A stretch of DNA of 64,000 nt from Bacteroidetes bacterium GWC2_46_850 (GTDB taxonomy: Bacteria; Bacteroidota; Bacteroidia; Bacteroidales; Dysgonomonadaceae), in contig MENQ01000006.1 in NCBI GenBank assembly GCA_001768325.1, positions 55,643 to 119,642 on the forward strand, given 5' to 3'. This document shows, one piece after another, positions 49,611 through 57,984 of this stretch (position 1 is its first letter; every line of letters starts with the position of its first letter). Both the position numbers and the translations under genes were made by a program. Below the pieces are notes generated by a model. The model made no database searches. It was given only the letters and a program-made list of their open reading frames with translations, and was not told the origin of the DNA.

Positions 49611-50147
49611 ATGTCGGACGAACAACTGATAAAGGAAATTATTTCTGGCAACCATGCTGCCTTTAAAAACCTGATGGAGAAGTACCAGCTGCAGGTATTC
49701 CGCACCGTCATGGGCTTTGTCCACACGAAAGAAGATGCGGAAGAGGTTACCCAGGATATCTTTGTCAGGGTATACCAGTCGATTTCTTCCTTTCGCCACG
49801 ACGCGGAATTTTCCACCTGGCTCTACAGGATCACCGTCAACACGAGCCTCAACTTTCTTCGAAGCAACAGAAAAAACAGGCTGCTGCAATCCCTGGAAGC
49901 CATATTCTCACTCCGCAGTGAAGAAAAGACACCGCTGGAAGAGCTGGAGAGCGCGGAACGCGACAGACGCATACGGGTGGCGATTGACTCCCTCCCGGAA
50001 AAACAGCGGATGGCTTTTATCCTGAGCCGTTACGAGGAGCTGCCCCAGAAAAAGATCGCAGCGGTGATGAACCGTTCCGAAGGAGCCGTGGAGCAGCTGT
50101 TGCAAAGAGCCAAAGAGAATTTGCAAAAAAAACTGAGGGCCCCGTAG
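49611..50147 (+). CDS. ECF-type RNA polymerase sigma factor
   Basis: A 178-residue sigma-70 family protein of the RpoE/ECF type. Region 2 is visible (YQLQVFRTVMGFVHTKEDAEEVTQDIFVRVYQSISSFRHDAEFSTWLYRITVN) and region 4 (IDSLPEKQRMAFILSRYEELPQKKIAAVMNRSEGAVEQLLQRAKENLQKKL). The start ATG is at 49611. The following genes encode a small membrane protein with the looks of an anti-sigma factor, a Spy/CpxP-like protein and a secreted Asp/Asn-rich protein, so an envelope-stress or metal response is likely. Confidence 0.92.
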   Translation: MSDEQLIKEIISGNHAAFKNLMEKYQLQVFRTVMGFVHTKEDAEEVTQDIFVRVYQSISSFRHDAEFSTWLYRITVNTSLNFLRSNRKNRLLQSLEAIFSLRSEEKTPLEELESAERDRRIRVAIDSLPEKQRMAFILSRYEELPQKKIAAVMNRSEGAVEQLLQRAKENLQKKLRAP

Positions 50148-50273
50148 GAAAACGGCGGAATGATTGTCTAATAAGTAAAAGAACGAATAAAATGTAAGTG
50201 ACGGCATTTTAAGACATGCAGGTACATCATTACAAATCATGTAGTTTCACATAAATAAAGCCAATCGGTTGCA

Positions 50274-50567
50274 ATGAAAACAGAACACCATATAGACGAG
50301 TTTATCCGGCGTGAAAAGGAGACGGTTCCCAATCCATACCTCTCCACCCGGATTATGGCGAAAATTGAAGGGTTGGGAAAAGAGGAGAGAAGGAAATCTC
50401 CCCTCTGGCAGACCCTTGCCCTTGCAGCCAGCATAGCGGCAGTCGCTTTCCTGGGGGTTTCCATTGGAAACAGCTATGTGGAGAGCGGAACACCAGAAAG
50501 GACATTGAATATCAACGACAGGCAGATTGAGAATTTAGGCTATTATAATCTCGGAGAGGATGAATAA
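50274..50567 (+). CDS. Small single-pass membrane protein, probable anti-sigma factor
   Basis: A 97-residue protein: a charged cytosolic N-terminus of about 43 residues (FIRREKETVPNPYLSTRIMAKIEGL), one membrane helix at about 44-65 (LALAASIAAVAFLGVSIG), and a short outer tail. No known domain is recognised, but its place right after an ECF sigma gene and its topology fit a small anti-sigma factor. It overlaps the next gene by 8 bases, so both are translated together. Confidence 0.65.
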   Translation: MKTEHHIDEFIRREKETVPNPYLSTRIMAKIEGLGKEERRKSPLWQTLALAASIAAVAFLGVSIGNSYVESGTPERTLNINDRQIENLGYYNLGEDE

Positions 50568-51123
50568 GACGGTTAAAATACTCGGGTGGGCCATCGCACT
50601 GCTGGTGGTGCTGAATCTGACCACCATCGGCACCATTTTCCTCCGGAACCGTGAGAGCAGCAGTAACAATACTGCCATTGTGCTCGATGAGAACCGGCAG
50701 AATCCGCTCACCGGCCGGTACTTCAGACAGACACTCGGCTTCGATGATGCACAGATGAATATTTTCAGGGAGGCACACCACTCATTTCAATATAGGGCGA
50801 ACGATTTGATCTTCGGAATGGATTCCCTGAAAAACGAGATGTTTGCGGAGCTGAACAGCCCTACACCCGACACAATCCGGCTGAACGACCTTTCGGAAAA
50901 ACTGGGAAGCCATCATGCCGAGCTGAAAAAAATCACCAATGCTTTTTATCTCCAACTGAAAACAGTGTGCGACTCCACACAGTGCGACCAGCTGCAACAG
51001 GCTTTCCTTCCGCTCTTCCGGGACGGTACCGTAAACCGCGGCAGGGGTTATCAGTGGAACGACAGCACCGGCAGGGGTCAGGGAAATAGACACCGCTACG
51101 GCCGTCGGGGAAGAGGAGAATAA
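50560..51123 (+). CDS. Spy/CpxP-like periplasmic (heavy-metal-sensor-type) protein
   Basis: A 187-residue membrane-anchored protein. A single helix at about residues 8-28 anchors it. The periplasmic part is helical, with LGFDDAQMNIFREAHHSFQYRANDLIFGMDSLKNEMFAEL and LSEKLGSHHAELKKITNAFYLQLKTVCDSTQCDQLQQAFLPLF, the pattern of the Spy/CpxP/CnrX group of metal sensors or stress chaperones. Two cysteines (VCDSTQC) and a His pair could bind metal. The tail is Gly/Arg rich (GRGYQWNDSTGRGQGNRHRYGRRGRGE). It likely works with the sigma factor upstream. Confidence 0.72.
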   Translation: MNKTVKILGWAIALLVVLNLTTIGTIFLRNRESSSNNTAIVLDENRQNPLTGRYFRQTLGFDDAQMNIFREAHHSFQYRANDLIFGMDSLKNEMFAELNSPTPDTIRLNDLSEKLGSHHAELKKITNAFYLQLKTVCDSTQCDQLQQAFLPLFRDGTVNRGRGYQWNDSTGRGQGNRHRYGRRGRGE

Positions 51124-51267
51124 GGCAAGTAAGCACTATGAAAATTGATCCGGAAAGTGTGTGAAGAATAATTGAAGAATTATAATTGTAAATAATACGA
51201 GGCAAATAGATTAAACGAGCAAAGCAACAATATTGAACAAAACAACAACCATTTAAAATCAAGAAAG

Positions 51268-51699
51268 ATGAGGACAAAAATTTTACTTTCAGCACTGGCA
51301 GTAGTACTCTCTGTCGGCGTGGCCTCCGCACAGGAGCAGGATAAAAAGGAGCAGGCCGTGACTACGCAACAAGGTCCCGCCTTTGTGGATAACGACAACA
51401 ACGGCATTTGCGACAATTTCGAAAAGGGCACACCCGGCAACCCGAATGCCAACGGGAAGCAACGCCTCCTCGACGGCAACGGTAGGGGCAGAGGTATGGG
51501 CTACGGCATGAGGTACGGTCGCGGCGGCGGCAGGAACTTTGTGGATGCCGATAAGAACGGCGTTTGCGACCATTATGAAAACGGAACAGCCGGCCAGGGA
51601 CGCGGCCCGGGAAAAGGTGCCGGCCTTCGCAACGGGAAAGGCAGACAGGCCAATTTTGTCGATGCGAACAACAACGGCATCTGTGACCGGAGAGAATAA
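51268..51699 (+). CDS. Secreted Gly/Asn-rich protein with three FVDxxxNGxCDxxE repeats
   Basis: A 143-residue exported protein; the signal peptide ends at ASAQ. The mature part repeats one unit three times: FVDNDNNGICDNFE, FVDADKNGVCDHYE and FVDANNNGICDRRE, each with the D-x-D-x-N-G calcium-loop-like spacing plus one Cys, separated by Gly/Arg/Lys-rich linkers. The spacing resembles EF-hand or thrombospondin-type-3 calcium loops, but the Cys is unusual. Metal binding is an inference from pattern only. It lies 144 bases after the Spy-like gene and ends in a terminator, so it probably belongs to the ECF sigma regulon. Confidence 0.7.
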   Translation: MRTKILLSALAVVLSVGVASAQEQDKKEQAVTTQQGPAFVDNDNNGICDNFEKGTPGNPNANGKQRLLDGNGRGRGMGYGMRYGRGGGRNFVDADKNGVCDHYENGTAGQGRGPGKGAGLRNGKGRQANFVDANNNGICDRRE

Positions 51700-51729
51700 A
51701 AAAAATGGGAATAAAAAAATAATCGGGAG

Positions 51730-51765
51730 AATCGGGAGACAACTCCCGATTATTTTATATTTTTA
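51730..51765 (+). terminator. Terminator after the repeat protein gene
   Basis: AATCGGGAG, loop ACAA, CTCCCGATT, then TATTTTATATTTTT. A second AATCGGGAG copy lies directly upstream at 51721-51729. Confidence 0.8.
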
Positions 51766-51821
51766 TCTCGGTTTTCCTACTATCGCTCAACAAAAACAAG
51801 GAAGGTATATTTTTTAAACAG

Positions 51822-52079
51822 ATGCCCATGAATATAAGAAAAAACATAGCCATCAGCGAATCAGGATTCATCTTCAACCCGCTCACGGGCGACAGTTTCA
51901 GCGTGAACGAGACCGGCCTGTTTGTCCTTCGGAAGCTAAAGGCGGAGGAAAACGAAGAAACGATACTAAAAGCGTTTCAGGAAGAATTTGAGCTAGACAG
52001 AAATACCGCGGAGATAGATCTTAACGACTTCCTGTCAATGCTTAAGAGTTACCAGCTCACCGCATATGAAGAGGCGTAA
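51822..52079 (+). CDS. PqqD-like peptide-binding (RRE-type) protein
   Basis: An 85-residue protein of PqqD size and pattern: IAISESGFIFNPLTGDSFSVNETGLFVLRKLKAEENEETILKAFQEEFELDRNTAEIDLNDFLSMLKSYQL. PqqD domains bind leader peptides of ribosomally made peptides, or act as chaperones in related HPr-kinase-like systems. The gene overlaps the ATP-grasp gene by 14 bases, so both are coupled. No separate precursor peptide gene is obvious, but the N-terminus of the PLP enzyme two genes on looks leader-like. Confidence 0.8.
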   Translation: MPMNIRKNIAISESGFIFNPLTGDSFSVNETGLFVLRKLKAEENEETILKAFQEEFELDRNTAEIDLNDFLSMLKSYQLTAYEEA

Positions 52080-53115
52080 AATTACCGTAGGCGTTACCGG
52101 ACTGAACAACATCGACAGCCCCGGGCCGGGGATTCCTGTGATCCGGGCGTTGAAGGAGAGCCGGGAGTTTGATGTCCGGATCATCGGCCTCTCGTACGAA
52201 ACGCTGGAGCCGGGAATCTATATGCAGGAACTGGTAGACAAGGTATACCAGTTACCGCTACCCACTGCCGGCACCACGGTACTGAAGGAGCGGCTGCAAT
52301 ATATTCACGAGGCAGAAAAACCGGATGTGATCATACCCAATTTCGATGCGGAACTGCACAATTTCATCAAAATAAGCCAATGGATGCAGGAGGAGCTCAA
52401 CATGGCCACCTTCCTCCCCTCACGCGACGCGTTTGAGGAGCGCCAGAAAGCGGAACTGAACAAATTCGGCGAGAAATACGGGGTACGGGTGCCTGCCAGT
52501 CACATGATCTCCCAGGTTCAGGGACTGAAAAAGCTGGAGGAGGAGATAGACTATCCCATGGTGATCAAGGGCCGCTACTACGATGCCTACATCGTCTCTT
52601 CCCTTGAACAGGCATCTTCCTATTTTTACAAGATCGTCGCCAAATGGGGATATCCGGTCATTGTCCAGGAGTTTGTCAACGGCACAGATGTAAACGTCAC
52701 TGCGCTGGGCAACGGGAAAGGCACCTGTATTGGAGCCGTACCGATGAGGAAACTCTATATCACCGACAAGGGTAAAGCCTGGTCGGGGATCTCGCTGGAG
52801 GACGACAAGCTGATGGAGATCTCACGCAATATCATTGAAAAAAGTCAGTGGCGGGGTGGTTGTGAACTGGAGTTTATCAAGACCCGGAAGGAAGAGTATT
52901 ATCTCATTGAGATGAATCCCCGTTTTCCGGCGTGGGTTTACCTGGCAAACGGCTGCGGACAGAATCATGCCGAAGCACTGGTGAAGATGGCACTGGGTGA
53001 AGAAGTAAAACCGTTTACACAGTATAGGAGTGGAAAAATGTTTATCCGTTACTCCTATGATATGATTGTAGATATCTCTGAATTCGAGAAAATCTCAACT
53101 GCCGGTGAGAAATAA
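52066..53115 (+). CDS. ATP-grasp ligase
   Basis: A 349-residue ATP-grasp protein of the carbamoyl-phosphate-synthase-like group. An N-terminal Rossmann-like part (ITVGVTGLNNIDSPGPGIPVIRALKES) comes first. The ATP-grasp fold shows YPMVIKGRYYDAYIVSSLEQA (nucleotide lysine), VIVQEFVNG, CELEFIKTRKEEYYLIEMNPRFPAWV (metal-binding Glu/Asn) near residues 265-300. Such enzymes make amide bonds from a carboxylate and an amine. With PqqD next to it, a peptide or amino-acid ligation step is a fair guess. The substrate is not known. Confidence 0.85.
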   Translation: MKRRKITVGVTGLNNIDSPGPGIPVIRALKESREFDVRIIGLSYETLEPGIYMQELVDKVYQLPLPTAGTTVLKERLQYIHEAEKPDVIIPNFDAELHNFIKISQWMQEELNMATFLPSRDAFEERQKAELNKFGEKYGVRVPASHMISQVQGLKKLEEEIDYPMVIKGRYYDAYIVSSLEQASSYFYKIVAKWGYPVIVQEFVNGTDVNVTALGNGKGTCIGAVPMRKLYITDKGKAWSGISLEDDKLMEISRNIIEKSQWRGGCELEFIKTRKEEYYLIEMNPRFPAWVYLANGCGQNHAEALVKMALGEEVKPFTQYRSGKMFIRYSYDMIVDISEFEKISTAGEK

Positions 53116-53205
53116 CCGCTCGTGACATACCGGCGACGAGATCGTTCAACAACACACCGTAATATAAGGAAAACTTAACCTGTAGCAGAAATAAAAGATA
53201 CAAAG

Positions 53206-54561
53206 ATGAAACCAGACTATGAACGACCGGTGATTCAGAAGCTGAACACGGGTTTACTGAATAAGTTCGGCAGCAGAACAGAGCAGAGGCCAGTGAAACA
53301 GATTGAGGGAGTGGCGATCAGTGACCTGATGGATCAATATGGTTCACCCCTGTTTGTCATCAGTGAGAAAAAGATCCGTCAGACCTATCGCCGGGCGTTG
53401 AAAGCCTTCACCATGCGTTATCCGAAAGTACAGTTTGCCTGGAGTTACAAAACCAACTACCTGGATGCTGTCTGTCGTGTCTTTCATCAGGAAGGGAGCT
53501 GGGCAGAGGTGGTTTCAGGATTTGAGTACCGGAAAGCACTGGGAAACGGCGTACCCGGCAACCTGATCATCTTCAACGGACCCGATAAATCGACGGAGGA
53601 TCTGCAGATGGCGGTCGACAACCGCTCACTGATCCATATCGATCACTTCGACGAGCTGTACGCGCTGATAGAACTCCTGGAAGGTACAGAAAAAAGAGCA
53701 CGTGTGGCCATCCGCGTGAATATGGACACAGGCGTTTATCCGCAATGGGACCGGTTTGGGTTCAACTATGAATCGGGTGAGGCCTGGAATGCCATCATGA
53801 AAATCGTTACCCAAAAAAACCTCGATCTGGAAGGCCTTCACTGCCATATCGGCACCTATATGCTTACGCCCGGGGCCTACAGCGTGGCCACGCAGAAGAT
53901 GTGCGAACTGGCACAGGCTACGGCAAACCGGACCGGCGTAAAGGTGAAATATATCGATATGGGCGGTGGCTTCTGTTCCTCGAACACGCTCAAGGGTTCT
54001 TATCTGCAGGGTGTGGACGTAATCCCCACCTTCGACGATTATGCGGAGGCCATCGTGAACACAATCATGCATTTCGGCTTCAGGCCGGATGAGCTGCCGC
54101 TGCTGATCCTCGAGACAGGACGCGCACTGATCGACGAAGCCGGATCCCTGCTAGGTACGGTGTTGGCAGCCAAACGCCTCTCCGACGGCCGGCGCGCCAC
54201 CATACTCGATATCGGTGTGAACATCCTCTTCACCTCTTTCTGGTACAATCACCGCATCTCACCGGCACAGGAGTTCACACAGCATGCCGAAGAGATGGCG
54301 CTCTACGGCCCTCTCTGCATGAATATCGACTGCATCCGCGAGAGTGTGAGCCTGCCGCTCCTGAAGAGAGGCGACAGGGTGGTGATCCACGAGGTGGGTG
54401 CCTACAATATGACGCAATGGATGCAGTTCATCACGCTACGGCCCAATGTAGTAATGATTGATACGAATGGGAAGGTGCATCTGATCAGAAAGAACGAGAC
54501 GATGGAGAGCATCGTGGAACAGGAATGCCTGCCCGATCATCTGAAGGATTTTACACTTTGA
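53206..54561 (+). CDS. Fold-type III PLP enzyme (alanine racemase / diaminopimelate decarboxylase-like)
   Basis: A 451-residue PLP enzyme. Catalytic Lys lies in FAWSYKTNYLDA near residue 84; other marks are SWAEVVSGFEYRKAL, GLHCHIGTYMLTPG, YIDMGGGFCSS, LILETGRALIDEAGSLLGTVL and HEVGAYNMTQW. The DapDC CESSD block is altered to GPLCMNIDCIRESV, so it is not an ordinary lysA. The first ~30 residues (ERPVIQKLNTGLLNKFG) lie outside the enzyme fold and look like a peptide leader. It might decarboxylate or racemise an amino acid for the same pathway as the ATP-grasp enzyme. Confidence 0.85.
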   Translation: MKPDYERPVIQKLNTGLLNKFGSRTEQRPVKQIEGVAISDLMDQYGSPLFVISEKKIRQTYRRALKAFTMRYPKVQFAWSYKTNYLDAVCRVFHQEGSWAEVVSGFEYRKALGNGVPGNLIIFNGPDKSTEDLQMAVDNRSLIHIDHFDELYALIELLEGTEKRARVAIRVNMDTGVYPQWDRFGFNYESGEAWNAIMKIVTQKNLDLEGLHCHIGTYMLTPGAYSVATQKMCELAQATANRTGVKVKYIDMGGGFCSSNTLKGSYLQGVDVIPTFDDYAEAIVNTIMHFGFRPDELPLLILETGRALIDEAGSLLGTVLAAKRLSDGRRATILDIGVNILFTSFWYNHRISPAQEFTQHAEEMALYGPLCMNIDCIRESVSLPLLKRGDRVVIHEVGAYNMTQWMQFITLRPNVVMIDTNGKVHLIRKNETMESIVEQECLPDHLKDFTL

Positions 54562-54592
54562 ACAAGAATTTAAAAGCTGCTAAGAAACAGAT

Positions 54593-56764
54593 ATGGGATT
54601 GCAGATTCAATCCATCGGGAAATTACATCTGAACGGCGTCATCCACAGTTATGGCCAGATCTTTTTTTCCCAGCACAATGCATATGGTATTTTGCTGCTG
54701 CTCCTGAGCATGCTCGATATTCGACTTGGAGCAGGTGGAGTTGCTGCGGTGGTGCTGACAAACCTGCTGGCACATCTGCTTGGCTTCTCCAAAGCGAAAA
54801 TTGATTCCGGACTGTATGGTTTCAATGCCGTCTTCATCGGGATCAGCATGGTATTCAAGTTTCATTTCAATCTTCCCTTTGGTATTCTTTTTATCTTGGC
54901 TGTTATCCTCGGCTTCATGCTGACCATATGGTTCGAAACCATGTTCGCGAAACATCAGATACCCATACTCACCCTCCCGTTTGTGTTCACGCTCGCACTG
55001 GTCGATCTCTCCTTTAATACATTCACCTATATCATACCCATTCTGCCGTTCGAGCGGTTTACGGTGTTGCTGGCAGAACAGATGCAAGTACCCTGGTATG
55101 ATGCCGTACACGTCCTCGATCATCTGCAGCTGCCACAAATGCTCTACTACTATCTGAAGACAATGGCTTCCATCTTCTTTACAGACAGCATCCTGGTGGG
55201 AGCAATACTGGTGATCGCGTTGCTTTACCATTCAAGAATTAAATCGACAGTCGCCTTTCTGGGCTTTTTCTTTGCGTTTGTGACCAGTAAGCTGATGGGA
55301 GTCGATATCCGGGAGCTGACGCAGGACCTGGCAGGGGTCAACTACATCTTCTGGGGAATGGCCATCGGCAGTTTCTTCATCATCCCCAACAGTTACAGTT
55401 ACCTGCTGGTAATCGGGCTCACCCCTGTCCTCTTTCTGTTCTACACGGGTATAGAGAACCTGATAGCAGATATCGGGATCTCTTCCTACACACTCTCCTT
55501 CAGCCTGCTGTCGATCCTCGTGCTCTACATTCTCAAACAACGAAGCAATAACCGCTTTTTTAACTTTCCCTACATCCAGTATTACAACCCCGAAAAAACG
55601 GTCTATAAAAACGTCAATTATATGCAGCGCTTCGGTCAGGGTACCCTCTTCAAATTCCAACTGCCGTTTCTCGACAAGTGGACGGTAAGTCAGGGTTATG
55701 ATGGGGGCATCACCCATCTGGGCGAATGGGGCAAGGCACTCGATTTTGTGATTACCGACGAGGAGGGAAAGAGCTGCTTCGGACAATGCGCACAAAGGGA
55801 GGAGTTTTATTGTTATAACAAGCCTGTACTGGCTCCCGCCGACGGCTATATTTACATGATCAGTAACATCACCGACGACAACGCCATCGACAGCATCAAC
55901 ACGGAAAAAAACTGGGGAAACAGCATTGTCATCAACCATCTGAATGGTCTTTATACACAGATGAGCCACCTGAAGAAAGACAGCTTCAAAGTGCGCATCG
56001 GCGATTATGTAAAAAAGGGGACAGTGGTGGCCGCCTGCGGTAACTCGGGACGTTCCCCGGTACCGCATCTTCATTTTCAGGTACAGCTGTCACCGGAAAT
56101 AGGTGCGATGACCCACCCCTACCCCTTCGGCTATTTTTTTGAAGAACATGACAATAAACCGCTTCTCCGCATCGGGGAGACACCCAGGGAGGGCAGCATC
56201 GTCTATAATGTTCCTATTTCATCGCTGGCGAGTGAAGCACTGCAGGCAAAACCGGGCAGATTGCTCCGCGTGAAACAGGAGAATGAAACCTGGTTGTGGA
56301 GAATTGCGACAGATGCCTATAACAAGACCTACATCCGCTGCGATAAAACCGGGTCGACAGCCTACTTCGAGAATGACGGAACACTATTCTATTTCACCGA
56401 TTTCGAAGGAAAGAAATCGTCTCCCCTCTACTTTTTTTATCGAAGCTGCTTCAAACTGCTGCTGTCCAATGAAAAAGGAATTACAATAAAGGACTGGGTA
56501 CCGCTTACGAAAGAACATCCTGTGGGAACAAAATGGATCCAGGATTTCCTCGCACCCTTCATTCTGTTCACCCGCATACGCTACGAGTCGGTGCTCTCTG
56601 AAGCAGACAACTTTCATTATCCGGAAAAAATCGGGTATCACATTGCGACAAAAACATCATTCCTTCATTTCGTACATCAAAGAAAAGAGGCGTCGGTGAC
56701 CATCACGAGAAAAAAAATAGAGATTAACACACAAAAACGGACATTATGTATCGACTGGGAATAA
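54593..56764 (+). CDS. Urea-transporter-like membrane domain fused to M23 peptidase domain
   Basis: A 723-residue protein. Residues ~1-315 carry about ten hydrophobic helices of the urea transporter fold (HSYGQIFFSQHNAYGILLLLLSML, NLLAHLLGFSKAKIDSGLYGFNAVFIGI; duplicated halves, second at GVNYIFWGMAIGSFFIIP). Residues ~360-520 are an M23 LytM-type peptidase domain: THLGEWGKALDFV (His, Asp ligands), INHLNGLYTQMSHL and GNSGRSPVPHLHFQVQ (His ligands). The last ~200 residues are unassigned beta-rich sequence. It would face the periplasm with the peptidase part. It overlaps the next gene by 19 bases. Confidence 0.84.
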   Translation: MGLQIQSIGKLHLNGVIHSYGQIFFSQHNAYGILLLLLSMLDIRLGAGGVAAVVLTNLLAHLLGFSKAKIDSGLYGFNAVFIGISMVFKFHFNLPFGILFILAVILGFMLTIWFETMFAKHQIPILTLPFVFTLALVDLSFNTFTYIIPILPFERFTVLLAEQMQVPWYDAVHVLDHLQLPQMLYYYLKTMASIFFTDSILVGAILVIALLYHSRIKSTVAFLGFFFAFVTSKLMGVDIRELTQDLAGVNYIFWGMAIGSFFIIPNSYSYLLVIGLTPVLFLFYTGIENLIADIGISSYTLSFSLLSILVLYILKQRSNNRFFNFPYIQYYNPEKTVYKNVNYMQRFGQGTLFKFQLPFLDKWTVSQGYDGGITHLGEWGKALDFVITDEEGKSCFGQCAQREEFYCYNKPVLAPADGYIYMISNITDDNAIDSINTEKNWGNSIVINHLNGLYTQMSHLKKDSFKVRIGDYVKKGTVVAACGNSGRSPVPHLHFQVQLSPEIGAMTHPYPFGYFFEEHDNKPLLRIGETPREGSIVYNVPISSLASEALQAKPGRLLRVKQENETWLWRIATDAYNKTYIRCDKTGSTAYFENDGTLFYFTDFEGKKSSPLYFFYRSCFKLLLSNEKGITIKDWVPLTKEHPVGTKWIQDFLAPFILFTRIRYESVLSEADNFHYPEKIGYHIATKTSFLHFVHQRKEASVTITRKKIEINTQKRTLCIDWE

Positions 56765-57984
56765 CTCTTTTTTTTATTATCCTGACGCTCTCTTCACTGC
56801 GTGCTCAGGATAGTCTGCGACTACTGGAGACTGACAGCCTCACCTACCGTCAGTACCTGGACGGAGATTTCCGGAACCTGATCGAAACAAGCCGCAAAGC
56901 CCGTCAGGAGGGTATCAGCTTCTACTACCTCAACTACCGTACGGCCATCGCATACTATGCACTGAAGAACTATGCAAAGGCAGCGGATTTTTACAAAAAG
57001 ACGCTTTCAGAAACGCCGGACGATCCCACCCTGAAAGAGAGTCTCTACTACGCCTACCTGCTGAGTGGACAGAAAGAGAATGCCGCTATCCTTGCCCGGA
57101 CCATGGCTCCCCATACACAAGCCATCGTGGGATATACCCCTTCCGTGATGGATCATATTTCCCTCTCCGGAGGGTACATGACAAACGACAACATACCCGA
57201 CCTCCTTTCCAACACAGTGTTTGACTCGCTCAACCAATACCAGGACATGATTTTCTCCGCACTTGACATCGGGTTTAAACTATCTGAGCGGGCAAAGCTG
57301 AAACTGGGATACCAGCTCTATAGTACCCGCTTCCAGAGCACTGCAGATGCACTTCTTTCCAGAGATAAACAACTTGCACAACACCAGCTGGTGGCAGCCC
57401 TTGAGTTCTTCACTCCCGGGAATGTCACCCTGGGTTTCGCGGGAGGTTATTATAACATTGAAAAAAACGATGTCGGGAAGAGCAATAACTACTCACTGAC
57501 CGCTTTTCTCAACAAAAGGTTTACCTATACCGTTCCCGAGATCGCTGTGTCCTATTCGAACTTTGGCGGAATCGACCAATACCAGGTCAAAGGTTCACTG
57601 ACCTATTACCCGCTTGGGAACCTCGACTTCTATGGGATCAGTTCCGCAGCTGTTATTTACAACCCCGACAGCTGGACAACAGAACAGTATATTTTCTCCC
57701 AACATTTCGGAGTGAAACTGTTCGGTCCACTGTGGCTCGACGCAAATGCCAGCTTGGGAAACCACCTGAATTATATCTCCGAACGCTCCTTTCTGGTATA
57801 TGACACCTACGATGCCATCAAAGCACTGGCAGGCCTCTCACTCTCCTGGTACCTGAAGAAAATGACACTGAGCACGGGATACCAGTGGCAGCAGAAAGAG
57901 GGATATGCCTTTTCTCCGACCAATTACACCACATACAAATACAACAACCACCTTATAAACATTGCATTGTCATGGAATTTTTAA
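56746..57984 (+). CDS. TPR and YaiO-like outer-membrane barrel protein
   Basis: A 412-residue exported protein (signal peptide ending SLRAQ). Residues ~35-120 are a TPR-like helical region (FYYLNYRTAIAYYALKNYAKAADFYKKTL, LKESLYYAYLLSGQKENA). From about 135 the sequence alternates in barrel fashion (HISLSGGYMTNDN, KLKLGYQLYSTRF, TLGFAGGYYNIEKND, NIALSWNF at the end), like the YaiO family. The start overlaps the end of the previous gene, so it is translationally coupled. It may be the outer-membrane exit or anchor for the product of the cluster. Confidence 0.8.
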   Translation: MYRLGITLFFIILTLSSLRAQDSLRLLETDSLTYRQYLDGDFRNLIETSRKARQEGISFYYLNYRTAIAYYALKNYAKAADFYKKTLSETPDDPTLKESLYYAYLLSGQKENAAILARTMAPHTQAIVGYTPSVMDHISLSGGYMTNDNIPDLLSNTVFDSLNQYQDMIFSALDIGFKLSERAKLKLGYQLYSTRFQSTADALLSRDKQLAQHQLVAALEFFTPGNVTLGFAGGYYNIEKNDVGKSNNYSLTAFLNKRFTYTVPEIAVSYSNFGGIDQYQVKGSLTYYPLGNLDFYGISSAAVIYNPDSWTTEQYIFSQHFGVKLFGPLWLDANASLGNHLNYISERSFLVYDTYDAIKALAGLSLSWYLKKMTLSTGYQWQQKEGYAFSPTNYTTYKYNNHLINIALSWNF

